This document shows, one piece after another, positions 16,293 through 23,962 of a stretch of 57,049 bases of DNA. Under the pieces are notes generated by a model, which saw nothing but the letters and a program-made list of their open reading frames with translations, was not told where the DNA came from and ran no database searches. Position numbers and translations under genes: made by a program. This DNA is from RGIG8775 sp045660295 (GTDB lineage Bacteria; Bacillota; Clostridia; Oscillospirales; CAG-272), in assembly GCA_045660295.1 (NCBI GenBank), contig JAZRDN010000029.1:1-57049 (forward strand), given 5' to 3'. Every line of letters starts with the position of its first letter. Position 1 is the stretch's first letter.

Positions 16293-17531
16293 TTACTCCC
16301 CCGACCTCATTATATCGCCGTCCAGAACCTTGAAAGGCACACGGCAGAGGAACTCCTGCGAGGGGTGGGGCGCTGATTCTATGGGCGCGCCCGAAAGGTC
16401 GTAAAGCTCGGTGACGGTGAACGCGCGTCCTACCTTTGAGGGCGAGATTATCTCGGCGGTGTCGCCTATCTTGACCTTGTTCTTCTGTCTGAAGCGGTAG
16501 AGTCCTTCGCCGCAGTCTGCATCGGCGTTGTCCTCGGCGGTGGCGAAATACGCCTTCTCGCGAATATAGCCGTCCTTTGAGCAAAGCTGAGCCTCGTCAA
16601 AGGGAAGTCCTAAGTAGTATCCCGTGCAGTATTCACGGTGAGAAACGCTGTCAAGCTCGCGCAAAAGGCGGGCGTCAAACTCGTATTTCTCGGGGTCGCG
16701 CAGATACGCGTCAAGCGCCATGCGGTAGGCGTTGGTCACCACCGCCGTGTAGTAGGCGCTCTTCATTCGCCCCTCGATTTTAAATGAGTTTATTCCGCAC
16801 TCTATGAGCTTTGGCAGTATTTCTACCGTGTTCATGTCCTTTGAGGACATGATGAACGTGCCAAGCTCAGTCTCCTCAATGGGAAGCGGCGTGTCGGGGC
16901 GCTTTTCCTCAACAAGCTTGTAGCCCCAGCGGCAGGGCTGAGTGCATGCGCCGCGGTTGGCGTCTCTGCCTGTAAGGTGGTGCGAGAGCATGCAACGTCC
17001 GCTGTATGAAACGCACATAGAGCCGTGAACGAAGCACTCGATGTCAACCTCGTCGGGAAGCGCTTCACGGATAGCCTTTATTTCGTCAAGGCAAAGCTCG
17101 CGGGCAAGCACTACGCGCTTTGCTCCCAGAGCCACGTAAGCCGCCGCCGACTCGGGGCTGACGATGCCCGCCTGTGTGGAAATGTGTATCTCCATGTCGG
17201 GCAGTATGCTTTTTACCTCTGCGAGCACGCCAAGGTCGGCGACGATTACCGCATCTATGCCCGCAGGGGCTATGGCGCGGAGAAAATCGCGGAGCGCGCC
17301 GTACTCGTCTGCGTGGGGCATGGTGTTTAGGGTGAGATATATCTTTTTTCCGCGTTCGTGGGCGTATCTCGCCGCCTCGAACAGCTCCTCAAGCGTGAAG
17401 TTGTCTGCCGCCGAGCGCATGCCAAAGCGGTTGAACGCCAGATAAGCCGCGTCCGCGCCGTACAAAAGCGCCGCGCGGAGCTTTTCGAAATTTCCCGCGG
17501 GGGAAAGTAGTTCTGTCCTGTATTTTTTCAT
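16293..17531 (-). CDS. U32 family protein, probable tRNA/rRNA hydroxylation factor
   Basis: This 412-residue protein belongs to peptidase family U32 (TrhP/YegQ/RlhA-like). Members act in tRNA U34 or 23S rRNA C2501 hydroxylation and were long annotated as collagenases. The N-terminal TIM-barrel-like domain starts ELLSPAGNFEKLRAALLYGA. The signature region contains Cys173, Cys180, Cys196 and Cys200 (MCVSYSGRC..RGACTQPC), which likely bind an iron-sulfur cluster, and SFKIEGRMKS. A C-terminal small beta-barrel is present (about 340-405). The first in-frame codon is a GTG at 17534; the ATG at 17531 has better spacing to AAAGGA. Its promoter lies upstream of element B, so the leader RNA contains that element. 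Confidence 0.92.
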   Translation of the reverse strand: MKKYRTELLSPAGNFEKLRAALLYGADAAYLAFNRFGMRSAADNFTLEELFEAARYAHERGKKIYLTLNTMPHADEYGALRDFLRAIAPAGIDAVIVADLGVLAEVKSILPDMEIHISTQAGIVSPESAAAYVALGAKRVVLARELCLDEIKAIREALPDEVDIECFVHGSMCVSYSGRCMLSHHLTGRDANRGACTQPCRWGYKLVEEKRPDTPLPIEETELGTFIMSSKDMNTVEILPKLIECGINSFKIEGRMKSAYYTAVVTNAYRMALDAYLRDPEKYEFDARLLRELDSVSHREYCTGYYLGLPFDEAQLCSKDGYIREKAYFATAEDNADADCGEGLYRFRQKNKVKIGDTAEIISPSKVGRAFTVTELYDLSGAPIESAPHPSQEFLCRVPFKVLDGDIMRSGE

Positions 17532-17550
17532 CACGTTTTCCTTTTTTAAT

Positions 17551-17765
17551 AGTTAGTTTTGTGTCGGGTAAGGGGTGACGTTTTTGTTCCTTTTTGGAAA
17601 AAGGAACCGAAAAACTTTTGGAGCGGGGTAAGTTTTTGTTTTGGTTTGTGCCTCTGTCGATAGTTTGCCACAGCTGCATGGGCAGTTTAGCGCGCTGACC
17701 GAAGAATTGCTCCCGCAAGCGTTTGGGACCCTTCCCAAAGCGCTCCGCAAAGTTAGATTGAGTCG
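17551..17765 (-). repeat. element B, copy 4 (reverse), in the U32 gene leader
   Basis: A full minus-strand copy with first hairpin TTTGGGA/TCCCAAA and last hairpin GGTTCC...GGAAC. It fills the space between a consensus promoter (17779-17807) and the ribosome binding site of the U32 gene. A transcript would therefore carry the whole element as a leader of roughly 240 nucleotides. Confidence 0.85.
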
Positions 17766-17778
17766 GTATACGTGTACC

Positions 17779-17807
17779 ATTATATTATATTTTAATCTAT
17801 ATGTCAA
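17779..17807 (-). promoter_or_regulatory. sigma-A promoter reading into element B and the U32 gene
   Basis: Minus-strand perfect TTGACA, a 17-base spacer and perfect TATAAT. The predicted start is about 5 bases before the element B boundary. Confidence 0.85.
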
Positions 17808-17880
17808 GTGAAAAAGTTTATTCGGGATTATTGTTCGGTATTATTGACTTCGGGGGTATGAGGGATTATAAAAGACAACA

Positions 17881-17906
17881 AAAAAGACCGCTGTGCGGTC
17901 TTTTTT
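17881..17906 (-). terminator. terminator of secG
   Basis: An AAAAAGACCGC/GCGGTCTTTTT stem with a 3-base loop is found immediately after the secG stop, with T runs on both strands. Confidence 0.9.
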
Positions 17907-17908
17907 AT

Positions 17909-18142
17909 TCAGGCAACTACGACGTACATAAGAATTACCACGATTACAAACACGATCGAAACGATGGTTGTAAGCATGGGAAGTACCTTATCTGCCTTTG
18001 AGCCCTTGCCCTTGCCGAAGAAGGTCTCTGCTCCGCCTGCGATAGCGCCAGAAAGCTTCTTGTCCTTGCCCGACTGCATAAGAACAGCCACGATGAGGAA
18101 CAAAGCCATAATGAGCAACAAAATACCAAGTACAAGTTCCAT
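17909..18142 (-). CDS. secG: preprotein translocase subunit SecG
   Basis: This 77-residue membrane subunit of the SecYEG channel has two transmembrane helices, at about 2-22 and 55-76. They flank the typical SecG loop rich in Gly (QSGKDKKLSGAIAGGAETFFGK). GGAGG lies 8 bases before the ATG at 18142; a frame extension upstream is not needed. It has its own promoter and terminator, so it is a monocistronic unit. Confidence 0.95.
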   Translation of the reverse strand: MELVLGILLLIMALFLIVAVLMQSGKDKKLSGAIAGGAETFFGKGKGSKADKVLPMLTTIVSIVFVIVVILMYVVVA

Positions 18143-18207
18143 TTTTCTATCCTCCAAATCACAATTCTTATTAAGCGTAAAAACGCATCATATAAACATG
18201 CTTCGCA

Positions 18208-18236
18208 ATTATACCACATTCAAAGGAAAAAATCAA
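18208..18236 (-). promoter_or_regulatory. sigma-A promoter for secG
   Basis: Minus-strand TTGATT, a 17-base spacer and TATAAT lie about 65 bases before secG. Confidence 0.85.
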
Positions 18237-18383
18237 GTCTTTTTTAAAAAATATTTGCGTCGAGACAAAAAATATGCTAAAATCTCATTAAACTGCGCTT
18301 TTTCGCTTTACTTTTTGAGTCCTTTGTGATAGAATATACTCAGATATAATATACTCAGAAAACAACACGAAAGGAACCATGAT

Positions 18384-18974
18384 ATGTCTGAAACCTGCGC
18401 AATGCAAAGATTTATCGAGATATACAAAAGCAAAATAAAAAGAGAGGGCGCGGACAAGCTGCTTGAATATCTGACATCAAGCGCCTGTGATTTCTTTACC
18501 GCTCCCGCAAGCACTCGCTACCACGGCTCGCATCCCGGCGGACTCTGTGAGCACAGCCTCAACGTTTACGACTGTCTGTGTGACTATCTGGAGCGCCCTC
18601 GTGTCCGCGAGGAGTACGGACTTGATTACAGCGAGGAGAGCATTGCCATAGTCGCGCTTCTTCACGACCTTTGCAAGATAAATTTCTACGTTGAGAGCAC
18701 AAGAAACGTAAAAGAGGACGGCGTGTGGAAATCTGTTCCTTATTACACCATTGAGGACAAGCTCCCCTACGGTCACGGCGAAAAGTCTGTTTATATAATC
18801 TCGGGCTACATGCGCCTGACACGCGACGAGGCGTTCGCCATAAGATATCACATGGGCTTCTCCACGGGCGAGGACTCAAACAACGTGGGCAGGGCATTTG
18901 AGATGTTCCCCCTTGCCTTCGCGCTCCACACGGCAGACTCCGAGGCGGCGTACTTCATTGAGGGCAAAAAATAA
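18384..18974 (+). CDS. HD-domain phosphohydrolase
   Basis: This 196-residue protein has the HD fold metal ligands in order: His57 (LCEHSLNVY), His94-Asp95 (ALLHDLCKI), His131 (YGHGEKS), His156 and Asp185 (ALHTADSEAAY). Proteins of this subgroup are common in Clostridia and resemble YfbR/KARI-type nucleotide or nucleic acid phosphohydrolases. The substrate is unknown. AAAGGA lies 9 bases upstream of the ATG. An AT-rich stretch with a TATAAT-like box precedes it, but no matching -35 box at good spacing is visible. Confidence 0.85.
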   Translation: MSETCAMQRFIEIYKSKIKREGADKLLEYLTSSACDFFTAPASTRYHGSHPGGLCEHSLNVYDCLCDYLERPRVREEYGLDYSEESIAIVALLHDLCKINFYVESTRNVKEDGVWKSVPYYTIEDKLPYGHGEKSVYIISGYMRLTRDEAFAIRYHMGFSTGEDSNNVGRAFEMFPLAFALHTADSEAAYFIEGKK

Positions 18975-19025
18975 GACGCCCTCCGAGGTGGTTTACCATA
19001 AATTTGGCGTAATTGCAATACAAAA

Positions 19026-19475
19026 ATGAAAAAATTAAACGCAAAGGCTCTTAAAAGGCTTATTATATTACACGGGGCAATGGCGGCGCTGGCGCTTTTG
19101 ATGCTTGCCTACAAGTGGGCGAGCGAGGTCTCGGCAAAGGCGCTTTTTAGACTGCCGTACTGTCTTACGCACGAGCTTTTTCACCTGTACTGTCCGCTTT
19201 GCGGCGGCACTCGCGCGGTTATGGCACTGTTAAGGCTTGATATAGTTTCGGCACTGCGGTACAACCCTCTCGTGGCGGCGTTTTCGCTGGGGCTGGTGAT
19301 ATATGACACGGTTTCGCTTGTACGCATATTCAAAGGAAAAGACCTGCCGAATATTAAATTCAATTGGCTTGCGGTCGTTCTCGCTGTCGGCGGATATTTC
19401 GTACTGCGGAATATTCTTCTGGTGGTCTTTGGGGTTGACCCGCTGGGCGAGCTTTTGCCCTATTACGTGTCTTAA
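19026..19475 (+). CDS. DUF2752 family membrane protein
   Basis: This 149-residue protein has three hydrophobic helices (about 12-30, 73-93 and 112-137) and the family hallmark CPLCGGTRAVMALLRLDIVSALRYNP. DUF2752 proteins are small inner membrane proteins of unknown function. No clear ribosome binding site precedes the ATG, which is unusual in this window, so the start is less certain. Element B begins directly at its stop codon. Confidence 0.85.
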   Translation: MKKLNAKALKRLIILHGAMAALALLMLAYKWASEVSAKALFRLPYCLTHELFHLYCPLCGGTRAVMALLRLDIVSALRYNPLVAAFSLGLVIYDTVSLVRIFKGKDLPNIKFNWLAVVLAVGGYFVLRNILLVVFGVDPLGELLPYYVS

Positions 19476-19670
19476 GTCTAACTTTGCGGAGCGATTTGGG
19501 AAGGGTCCCAAACGCTCGCGGGAGCAATTCTGCCGTCAGCGCACCAAACGCCCGATGCAGTTGTCGCAAATTGCCGACAGAGGCACAAATCGAAAACAAA
19601 TAACCCCTAAAGAAAAGTTTTTGGGCGACTTTTTTCAAAAAGTCGCGAAAAATCCGACGTAATAACTAAC
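19476..19670 (+). repeat. element B, copy 5, before udp
   Basis: A full copy with first hairpin TTTGGGA/TCCCAAA and last hairpin GGCGAC...GTCGC. It ends AATAACTAACC immediately before the AAGGAGAA of udp. Confidence 0.85.
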
Positions 19671-19686
19671 CATAAGGAGAACGAAC

Positions 19687-20448
19687 ATGCTTGACACACA
19701 CGAGAAGCAATATCACATAGCGGTAGCGCCGGGTGAGATAGGCGAATACTGCATACTTCCGGGCGACCCGGGCAGGTGCGCCAAGATAGCGGCTCATCTG
19801 GAGAATCCCGTTCATATTTCCACCAATCGCGAGTACGAGATATGGAACGGCAGGCTTGGCGACAAGACGGTGACGGTATGCTCTACGGGCATTGGCGGTC
19901 CGTCTACTGCTATCGCCGTTGAGGAGCTTGTGGCGTGCGGCGCGAAAACGCTTATCCGCGTTGGCACCTGCGGCGGCATCTCGCTTGACGTAAAGTGCGG
20001 CGACGTGGTTGTGGCAAGCGGTGCTGTCCGTCAGGACGGCACGAGTCACGAGTACGCTCCGCCCGAGTTTCCCGCGGTACCCGACATATATACCACCGCC
20101 GCCATGTTCGGCGCGGCAAAGTCGCTTGGCTACAACGTCCACGTGGGCGTGGTGCAGAGCAAGGACTCTTTCTACGGTCAGCATTCGCCAAAGAGAATGC
20201 CGACCTCGGCTTCGCTTCTTGAAAAATGGGAGGCGTGGAAGCGCCTCGGCGTTCTCGCCAGCGAAATGGAAGCCGCTACTCTCTTTGTCGTTGGCGCGGC
20301 GCTTGGCGTGAAAACTGCCGCGTGCTTCCACGTGGTCTGGAATCAGGAGCGCGCCGACGCGGGGCTTGACACCGCCGCCGACGAAAGCCACGACACCGAA
20401 GCGGCTATCAAGGTAGCGATTGAGGCGATCAAGCTGATATGCCCCTGA
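19687..20448 (+). CDS. udp: uridine phosphorylase
   Basis: This 253-residue enzyme cleaves uridine with phosphate to uracil and ribose 1-phosphate. Visible signatures are LPGDPGRCAKIAAHL (phosphate site), the STGIGGPSTAIAVEEL segment, RVGTCGG, and SEMEAATLFVVGAALG near the C-terminus, with the ribose-binding Glu-Met-Glu. The length matches the hexameric NP-I family. AAGGAGAA lies 6 bases before the ATG. The whole gap from the previous gene is element B, so its promoter must lie inside that element or further upstream. Confidence 0.95.
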   Translation: MLDTHEKQYHIAVAPGEIGEYCILPGDPGRCAKIAAHLENPVHISTNREYEIWNGRLGDKTVTVCSTGIGGPSTAIAVEELVACGAKTLIRVGTCGGISLDVKCGDVVVASGAVRQDGTSHEYAPPEFPAVPDIYTTAAMFGAAKSLGYNVHVGVVQSKDSFYGQHSPKRMPTSASLLEKWEAWKRLGVLASEMEAATLFVVGAALGVKTAACFHVVWNQERADAGLDTAADESHDTEAAIKVAIEAIKLICP

Positions 20449-20449
20449 C

Positions 20450-20548
20450 CGGGGCGGGCGATTGGTCAGCGTTCCGTGTACAGTGCTAACATAGCGGTCG
20501 TTGTACCACTCGTCGGCTAAACACCGACTCGTTTGCTCCCGGTGCATG
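20450..20548 (+). repeat. element A, copy 2
   Basis: GCGATTGGTCAGCGTTCC, then CGGTCGTTG, then the hairpin CGGCTAAACACCG. It follows udp by two bases and probably ends its transcript. A second hairpin (GGCGGGAG...CCCCCGCC at about 20557-20579) bridges to element B. Confidence 0.75.
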
Positions 20549-20581
20549 TTGTTTTCGGCGGGAGACAAGCCCCCGCCCTAC

Positions 20582-20771
20582 AAGTTTTGGAGCGTTTGGG
20601 GAGGGGGACCCCAACGCTTGCGGGAGCTATTGTGACGGCTACGCACTAAACACTCCAAGCAGTTGTCGCAAATAGACGATAGAGGCACAAAACCAAACAA
20701 AGCCTTTCCCCGCGCCAAAAGTTTTTCGGTTCCTTTTTTCAAAAAGGAACAAAACGATACAATAACTAACT
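20582..20771 (+). repeat. element B, copy 6, before the epimerase gene
   Basis: A full copy with perfect GTTTGGGG.../CCCCAACGC arms and last hairpin GGTTCC...GGAAC. It ends AATAACTAACTAC just before AAGGAGAA of the next gene, exactly as at udp. Confidence 0.85.
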
Positions 20772-20787
20772 ACAAGGAGAACAGAAA

Positions 20788-21672
20788 ATGCTTTACACAA
20801 TTGAAAACGAACAGATTAGAGTTGAGATTTCCGACAAGGGCGCAGAGATAATGTCTATCGTCGGCAAAAAGAGCGGACACGAGTATCTCTGGCAGGGCGA
20901 CGCTACATATTGGGCAAGCCGCGCCACAGTCCTTTTCCCGATCTGCGGACGACTGACCGAGGGCAAGTACACATGGAAGGGCAAGGAGTACGAGATGATC
21001 CTTCACGGCTTCAGCAAGCTCTCACAGCACAAGGTCATCGCGCAGACAAAGGAGTCTATCACCTTTGAGCTTACCGCAACCGAGGAAAGCAAGGCTATCT
21101 ACCCCTTTGACTTCGTTTTCAGAATGACTTACACCCTTGATGGCGCTTCTGTCAAGAATCTTTTCACGGTCATCAACGAGAACGAGGAGGATCTGCCTTT
21201 CTCCGTGGGCGGTCACCCCGGCTTCAATATTCCCTTTATCGAGGGCGAGCAGTTTGAGGACTACTATCTTGAGTTTGAGAACGCCGTTCCCTGTGAGCGC
21301 CTCGTAATGTCTCCCACTTGCTACTACACGGGCGCGACAGAGCCTTTCCCGCTTAAGGACGGCAAGGTGCTCGAGCTTCGTCACGACCTCTTTGTGAACG
21401 ACGCAATCTTCCTTACGGGCACAGACCGCACGGTTTCGCTCAAGTCCAAGAAGAACGACCGCGCTGTTACGGTCAAGTTCTCCGACAAGATGGAAAATCT
21501 CGGCTTCTGGCAGAAGCCCAACACCGACGCGCCTTACGTTTGTATCGAGCCCTGGCACGGTGTTCCCGCTTACGACGGCAAGATAGACGATTTCGCTACG
21601 AAGAATCTCTTCACGCATCTTAAGAAGGGCGAGACCTACACCAACGATTTCACAATTACAATAACCGAATAA
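20788..21672 (+). CDS. aldose 1-epimerase family protein
   Basis: This 294-residue protein has the galactose mutarotase-like beta-sandwich. Signatures are the N-terminal ENEQIRVEISDKGAEIMSI, WQGDATYWASRATVLFPICG, VGGHPGFNIPF with the catalytic His, and ICIEPWHG-like CIEPWHGVP with the catalytic Glu. It belongs to the LacX/YihR-like branch that acts on hexoses or hexose phosphates; the exact sugar is not clear. AAGGAG lies 8 bases before the ATG. Confidence 0.9.
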   Translation: MLYTIENEQIRVEISDKGAEIMSIVGKKSGHEYLWQGDATYWASRATVLFPICGRLTEGKYTWKGKEYEMILHGFSKLSQHKVIAQTKESITFELTATEESKAIYPFDFVFRMTYTLDGASVKNLFTVINENEEDLPFSVGGHPGFNIPFIEGEQFEDYYLEFENAVPCERLVMSPTCYYTGATEPFPLKDGKVLELRHDLFVNDAIFLTGTDRTVSLKSKKNDRAVTVKFSDKMENLGFWQKPNTDAPYVCIEPWHGVPAYDGKIDDFATKNLFTHLKKGETYTNDFTITITE

Positions 21673-21945
21673 CCCCTGCCGGGGAGGCATTCCGCGCGGC
21701 GAAATATTGTGAGCAACACATTGCGACTCGTATCCCAAGTCGCGCGCTGAACACGCGCTCCTTTGATTTGGTCAAAGAGTGCGGCGAAAAATTAAAAAAT
21801 ATCACTTGGTAAACCAAGGCGACGGCTAAACACCGCCCCTAGCGGGGAGCCGATTGGGCAGCGTACCAAGTGCGGAGAAAATTTTCAGAATATCACTCGT
21901 AAACCAAGGCGACGGCTAAACACCGTCGCCTTTACTTTTTGTATA
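21673..21945 (+). repeat. element A, copy 3, with tandem hairpin duplications
   Basis: The first part matches the pheT-side variant (GGCATTCCGCGCGGCGAAAT, GCGACTCGTA) and ends in the hairpin GCGCGCTGAACACGCGC. It is followed by two partial duplicates about 90 bases apart (21780-21835 and 21870-21925). Each has TATCACT.GTAAACCAAGGCG and then a GACGGCTAAACACCG hairpin. The 537-base gap to the phage island contains only such repeats. Confidence 0.7.
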
Positions 21946-21982
21946 GAGGATTTTGCGAACACAGTGCACAAAACATTATTAA

Positions 21983-22080
21983 TTATGCACCCAAAGCAAA
22001 GGAGTGTGTGTTTAGCACACGACTGGTGGCAACGACCGCTATGTTCGCACAAGCTCGGAACGCTGACCATTTGCCTCCCC
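21983..22080 (-). repeat. element A, copy 4 (reverse)
   Basis: A minus-strand copy running GGCAAATGGTCAGCGTTCC, then GAACATAGCGGTCGTTGCCA, then the hairpin GTGTGCTAAACACAC and TTTGCTTTGGGTGCA. It is the last recognisable host repeat before the phage island. Confidence 0.8.
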
Positions 22081-22093
22081 GGCAGGGGGCTGA

Positions 22094-22126
22094 CCAAGTG
22101 CCCGTCCGGCGAGGACGGGCACTTGG
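22094..22126. repeat. 14-bp hairpin before the terminase gene
   Basis: Perfect 14-bp arms CCAAGTGCCCGTCC/GGACGGGCACTTGG with a GGCGA loop. It could end leftward or upstream transcription, or form a structured leader. There is no T run after it. Confidence 0.6.
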
Positions 22127-22209
22127 TGGCACTGCGTGGCATTTTTTGGCACTCTGAAAGGTGGTAAAATCAGCGTGTCACAGGGCAAGCGGGAGGTGAA
22201 CGATGTGTA

Positions 22210-22602
22210 ATGAGTGAAAAGGAACAGGAAAATAACGAGTCTTGCTTTGACAGGGAAGCGGTGATAGCCGCGGCGGCGGAATACGTCGAGCTTTGCCGAA
22301 GCGAGGCGGTGGGCGCGAAATCGCGCGGACGGTTTCCGAATCTCGCGGGCTTTTGCAGGCATCTGGGGTTGGGCGTTGACGAGTTCAGAGAGCGCTTTGC
22401 CGAGCACCCCGACGTTTACGGAGCGCTTTGCGCGGTGTTCGAGGACGAGGCTTTAAACTCGGAGCTTTCGCCAACGGTCATCACGGCGTATCTGAAGCAA
22501 AGGCTGGAATACGGCGAGAGAGCAGAGCCCAAGCGGGCGGCTTGCGAGCTGCCCGAGGTCAAGCTGGTGTTTGACCACGACATTTTCGAGGACGGAGGAT
22601 AA
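22210..22602 (+). CDS. probable small terminase subunit
   Basis: This 130-residue protein of mostly helical, charged sequence lies directly before the large terminase gene, 3 bases away. That position and size match phage TerS proteins, which recognise the packaging site. An N-terminal helix-turn-helix-like region is plausible (residues 18-75, with FPNLAGFCRHLGLGVDEFRE). GGAGGTGA lies 11 bases upstream. I base the name on context and predicted helicity; no TerS family motif is diagnostic. Confidence 0.65.
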   Translation: MSEKEQENNESCFDREAVIAAAAEYVELCRSEAVGAKSRGRFPNLAGFCRHLGLGVDEFRERFAEHPDVYGALCAVFEDEALNSELSPTVITAYLKQRLEYGERAEPKRAACELPEVKLVFDHDIFEDGG

Positions 22603-22605
22603 GCC

Positions 22606-23937
22606 ATGGAGGGCGAGAAGATAAACGACGGGCGTCGGGTGATAAGGATAGGCGGCACTCCAAACCGCAAGCAAGCCGAGTTTTTCGCCTCGCGTGCCAA
22701 ATACACCGCTTACGGCGGCGCGAGAGGCGGCGGAAAGTCATGGGCGTTGCGCCGAAAGCTGGTGGCGATATGCTTGCGCTACGCGGGAGCAAAGTGCCTG
22801 CTTATAAGGCGCTCATACGCCGAGCTTAAGGCAAACCACCTGTCTCAATTTATTGAGGAATACGGCGGCTTTATCAAGTACAGCGACGGCGACAAGTGCA
22901 TATCCTTTCCCAACGGAAGCCGCATTTTTTTCGGTTACTGCTCCTCCGACCGAGACGTGCTTCGCTATCAGGGACAGGAATACGACATTGTGGCTATCGA
23001 CGAGGCGACACAGCTTAGTGAGTATCAGTTTTCGATATTCGGCGCTTGCGTCCGAGGCGTAAACGACTGCCCCAAGCGCATTTATCTCACCTGCAACCCC
23101 GGCGGCGTGGGGCATGCGTGGGTGAAGCGGCTGTTTATCGACAGAGATTTCAGGGGTGGTGAAAACCCCGACGATTATCTGTTTATTCAGGCGCTTGTCA
23201 CCGACAACGAGGCGCTTCTTAAGAGCGACGCAGAGTATCTCGGACGCCTCAAGAGCCTTTCGCCCAAGCTCCGTGACGCCTGGCTTTACGGCAAGTGGGA
23301 CGTGTTTGAGGGGCAGTTCTTCTCGGAATTTGACCCGGAGGTGCACGTCTGTCTGCGTCGTGATATACCCGACGGAGTCAAGTATTTTCTCGCTTTTGAC
23401 TATGGCTTTGACATGCTGGCGGCACTTCTTATGGGAGTGGACTGTGACGGCATGGTGTACGTTGCCGACGAGCTTTGCGTTCCGGGTCTTACGCTTGGCG
23501 AGGCGGCGGCGAGGATAACACAGTCCTTCGGTGAATTCAGAGCCGAGTACGCGGTGGCTTCGCCCGACCTGTGGAACCGCAGGCAGGACAGCGGCTTGAG
23601 CGGCTTTGAGATAATGCAACGCGTGGCGGGTATGCCGCCTATGGTGGCGGCTGACGACAGGAGGATTCCCGGCTGGCGCGCGGTCAGGGAATATCTTGGC
23701 GGAAGCTCGGGCGAGCCGCGGCTTAAAATTTGTTCGGGTTGTACCGAGCTTATTCATTCGATGACGTCTTTGCTCTGTGACAAAAGCCGTGTCGAGGATG
23801 CGGCGAGCGAGCCTCATTCGGTCACTCACGCCCCCGAGGCGCTTCGCTACGGGCTTATGAGCCGCTTTAACGTTACCGCGCCCCGTGACAATGACTTTTT
23901 CTTCTCCCAAAGGAAGAAAAAAGTCGGATATTTTTAA
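22606..23937 (+). CDS. phage terminase large subunit
   Basis: This 443-residue packaging motor has an N-terminal ATPase and a C-terminal RNase H-like nuclease. Walker A is GARGGGKS (38-45), Walker B is DIVAIDEAT with Asp132-Glu133, and the coupling motif is LTCNPGG (about 161-167). Nuclease carboxylates are Asp265 (FLAFDYGFD) and Asp321 (ASPDLWNRR). The third position near the C-terminus, often Asp in a DALRY context, reads PEALRYG with Glu411. Motor and nuclease look intact. It overlaps nothing and follows TerS by 3 bases. Confidence 0.95.
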   Translation: MEGEKINDGRRVIRIGGTPNRKQAEFFASRAKYTAYGGARGGGKSWALRRKLVAICLRYAGAKCLLIRRSYAELKANHLSQFIEEYGGFIKYSDGDKCISFPNGSRIFFGYCSSDRDVLRYQGQEYDIVAIDEATQLSEYQFSIFGACVRGVNDCPKRIYLTCNPGGVGHAWVKRLFIDRDFRGGENPDDYLFIQALVTDNEALLKSDAEYLGRLKSLSPKLRDAWLYGKWDVFEGQFFSEFDPEVHVCLRRDIPDGVKYFLAFDYGFDMLAALLMGVDCDGMVYVADELCVPGLTLGEAAARITQSFGEFRAEYAVASPDLWNRRQDSGLSGFEIMQRVAGMPPMVAADDRRIPGWRAVREYLGGSSGEPRLKICSGCTELIHSMTSLLCDKSRVEDAASEPHSVTHAPEALRYGLMSRFNVTAPRDNDFFFSQRKKKVGYF

Positions 23938-23962
23938 GGCGGTTAATTTTTAAGGAGGTTAT

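Noticed and set aside
16293..17531. Collagenase-type protease virulence factor
   Set aside because: U32 proteins were named so historically; the Cys-rich signature fits RNA hydroxylation factors and no signal peptide is present.
21939..22167. Small open frames left of the terminase gene as an excisionase or regulator
   Set aside because: They are read through element A and hairpin repeats, with no ribosome binding site or domain pattern.
22813..23910. 365-codon minus-strand frame inside the large terminase gene
   Set aside because: The plus-strand frame carries Walker and nuclease motifs; the antisense product shows none and lacks a translation start signal.
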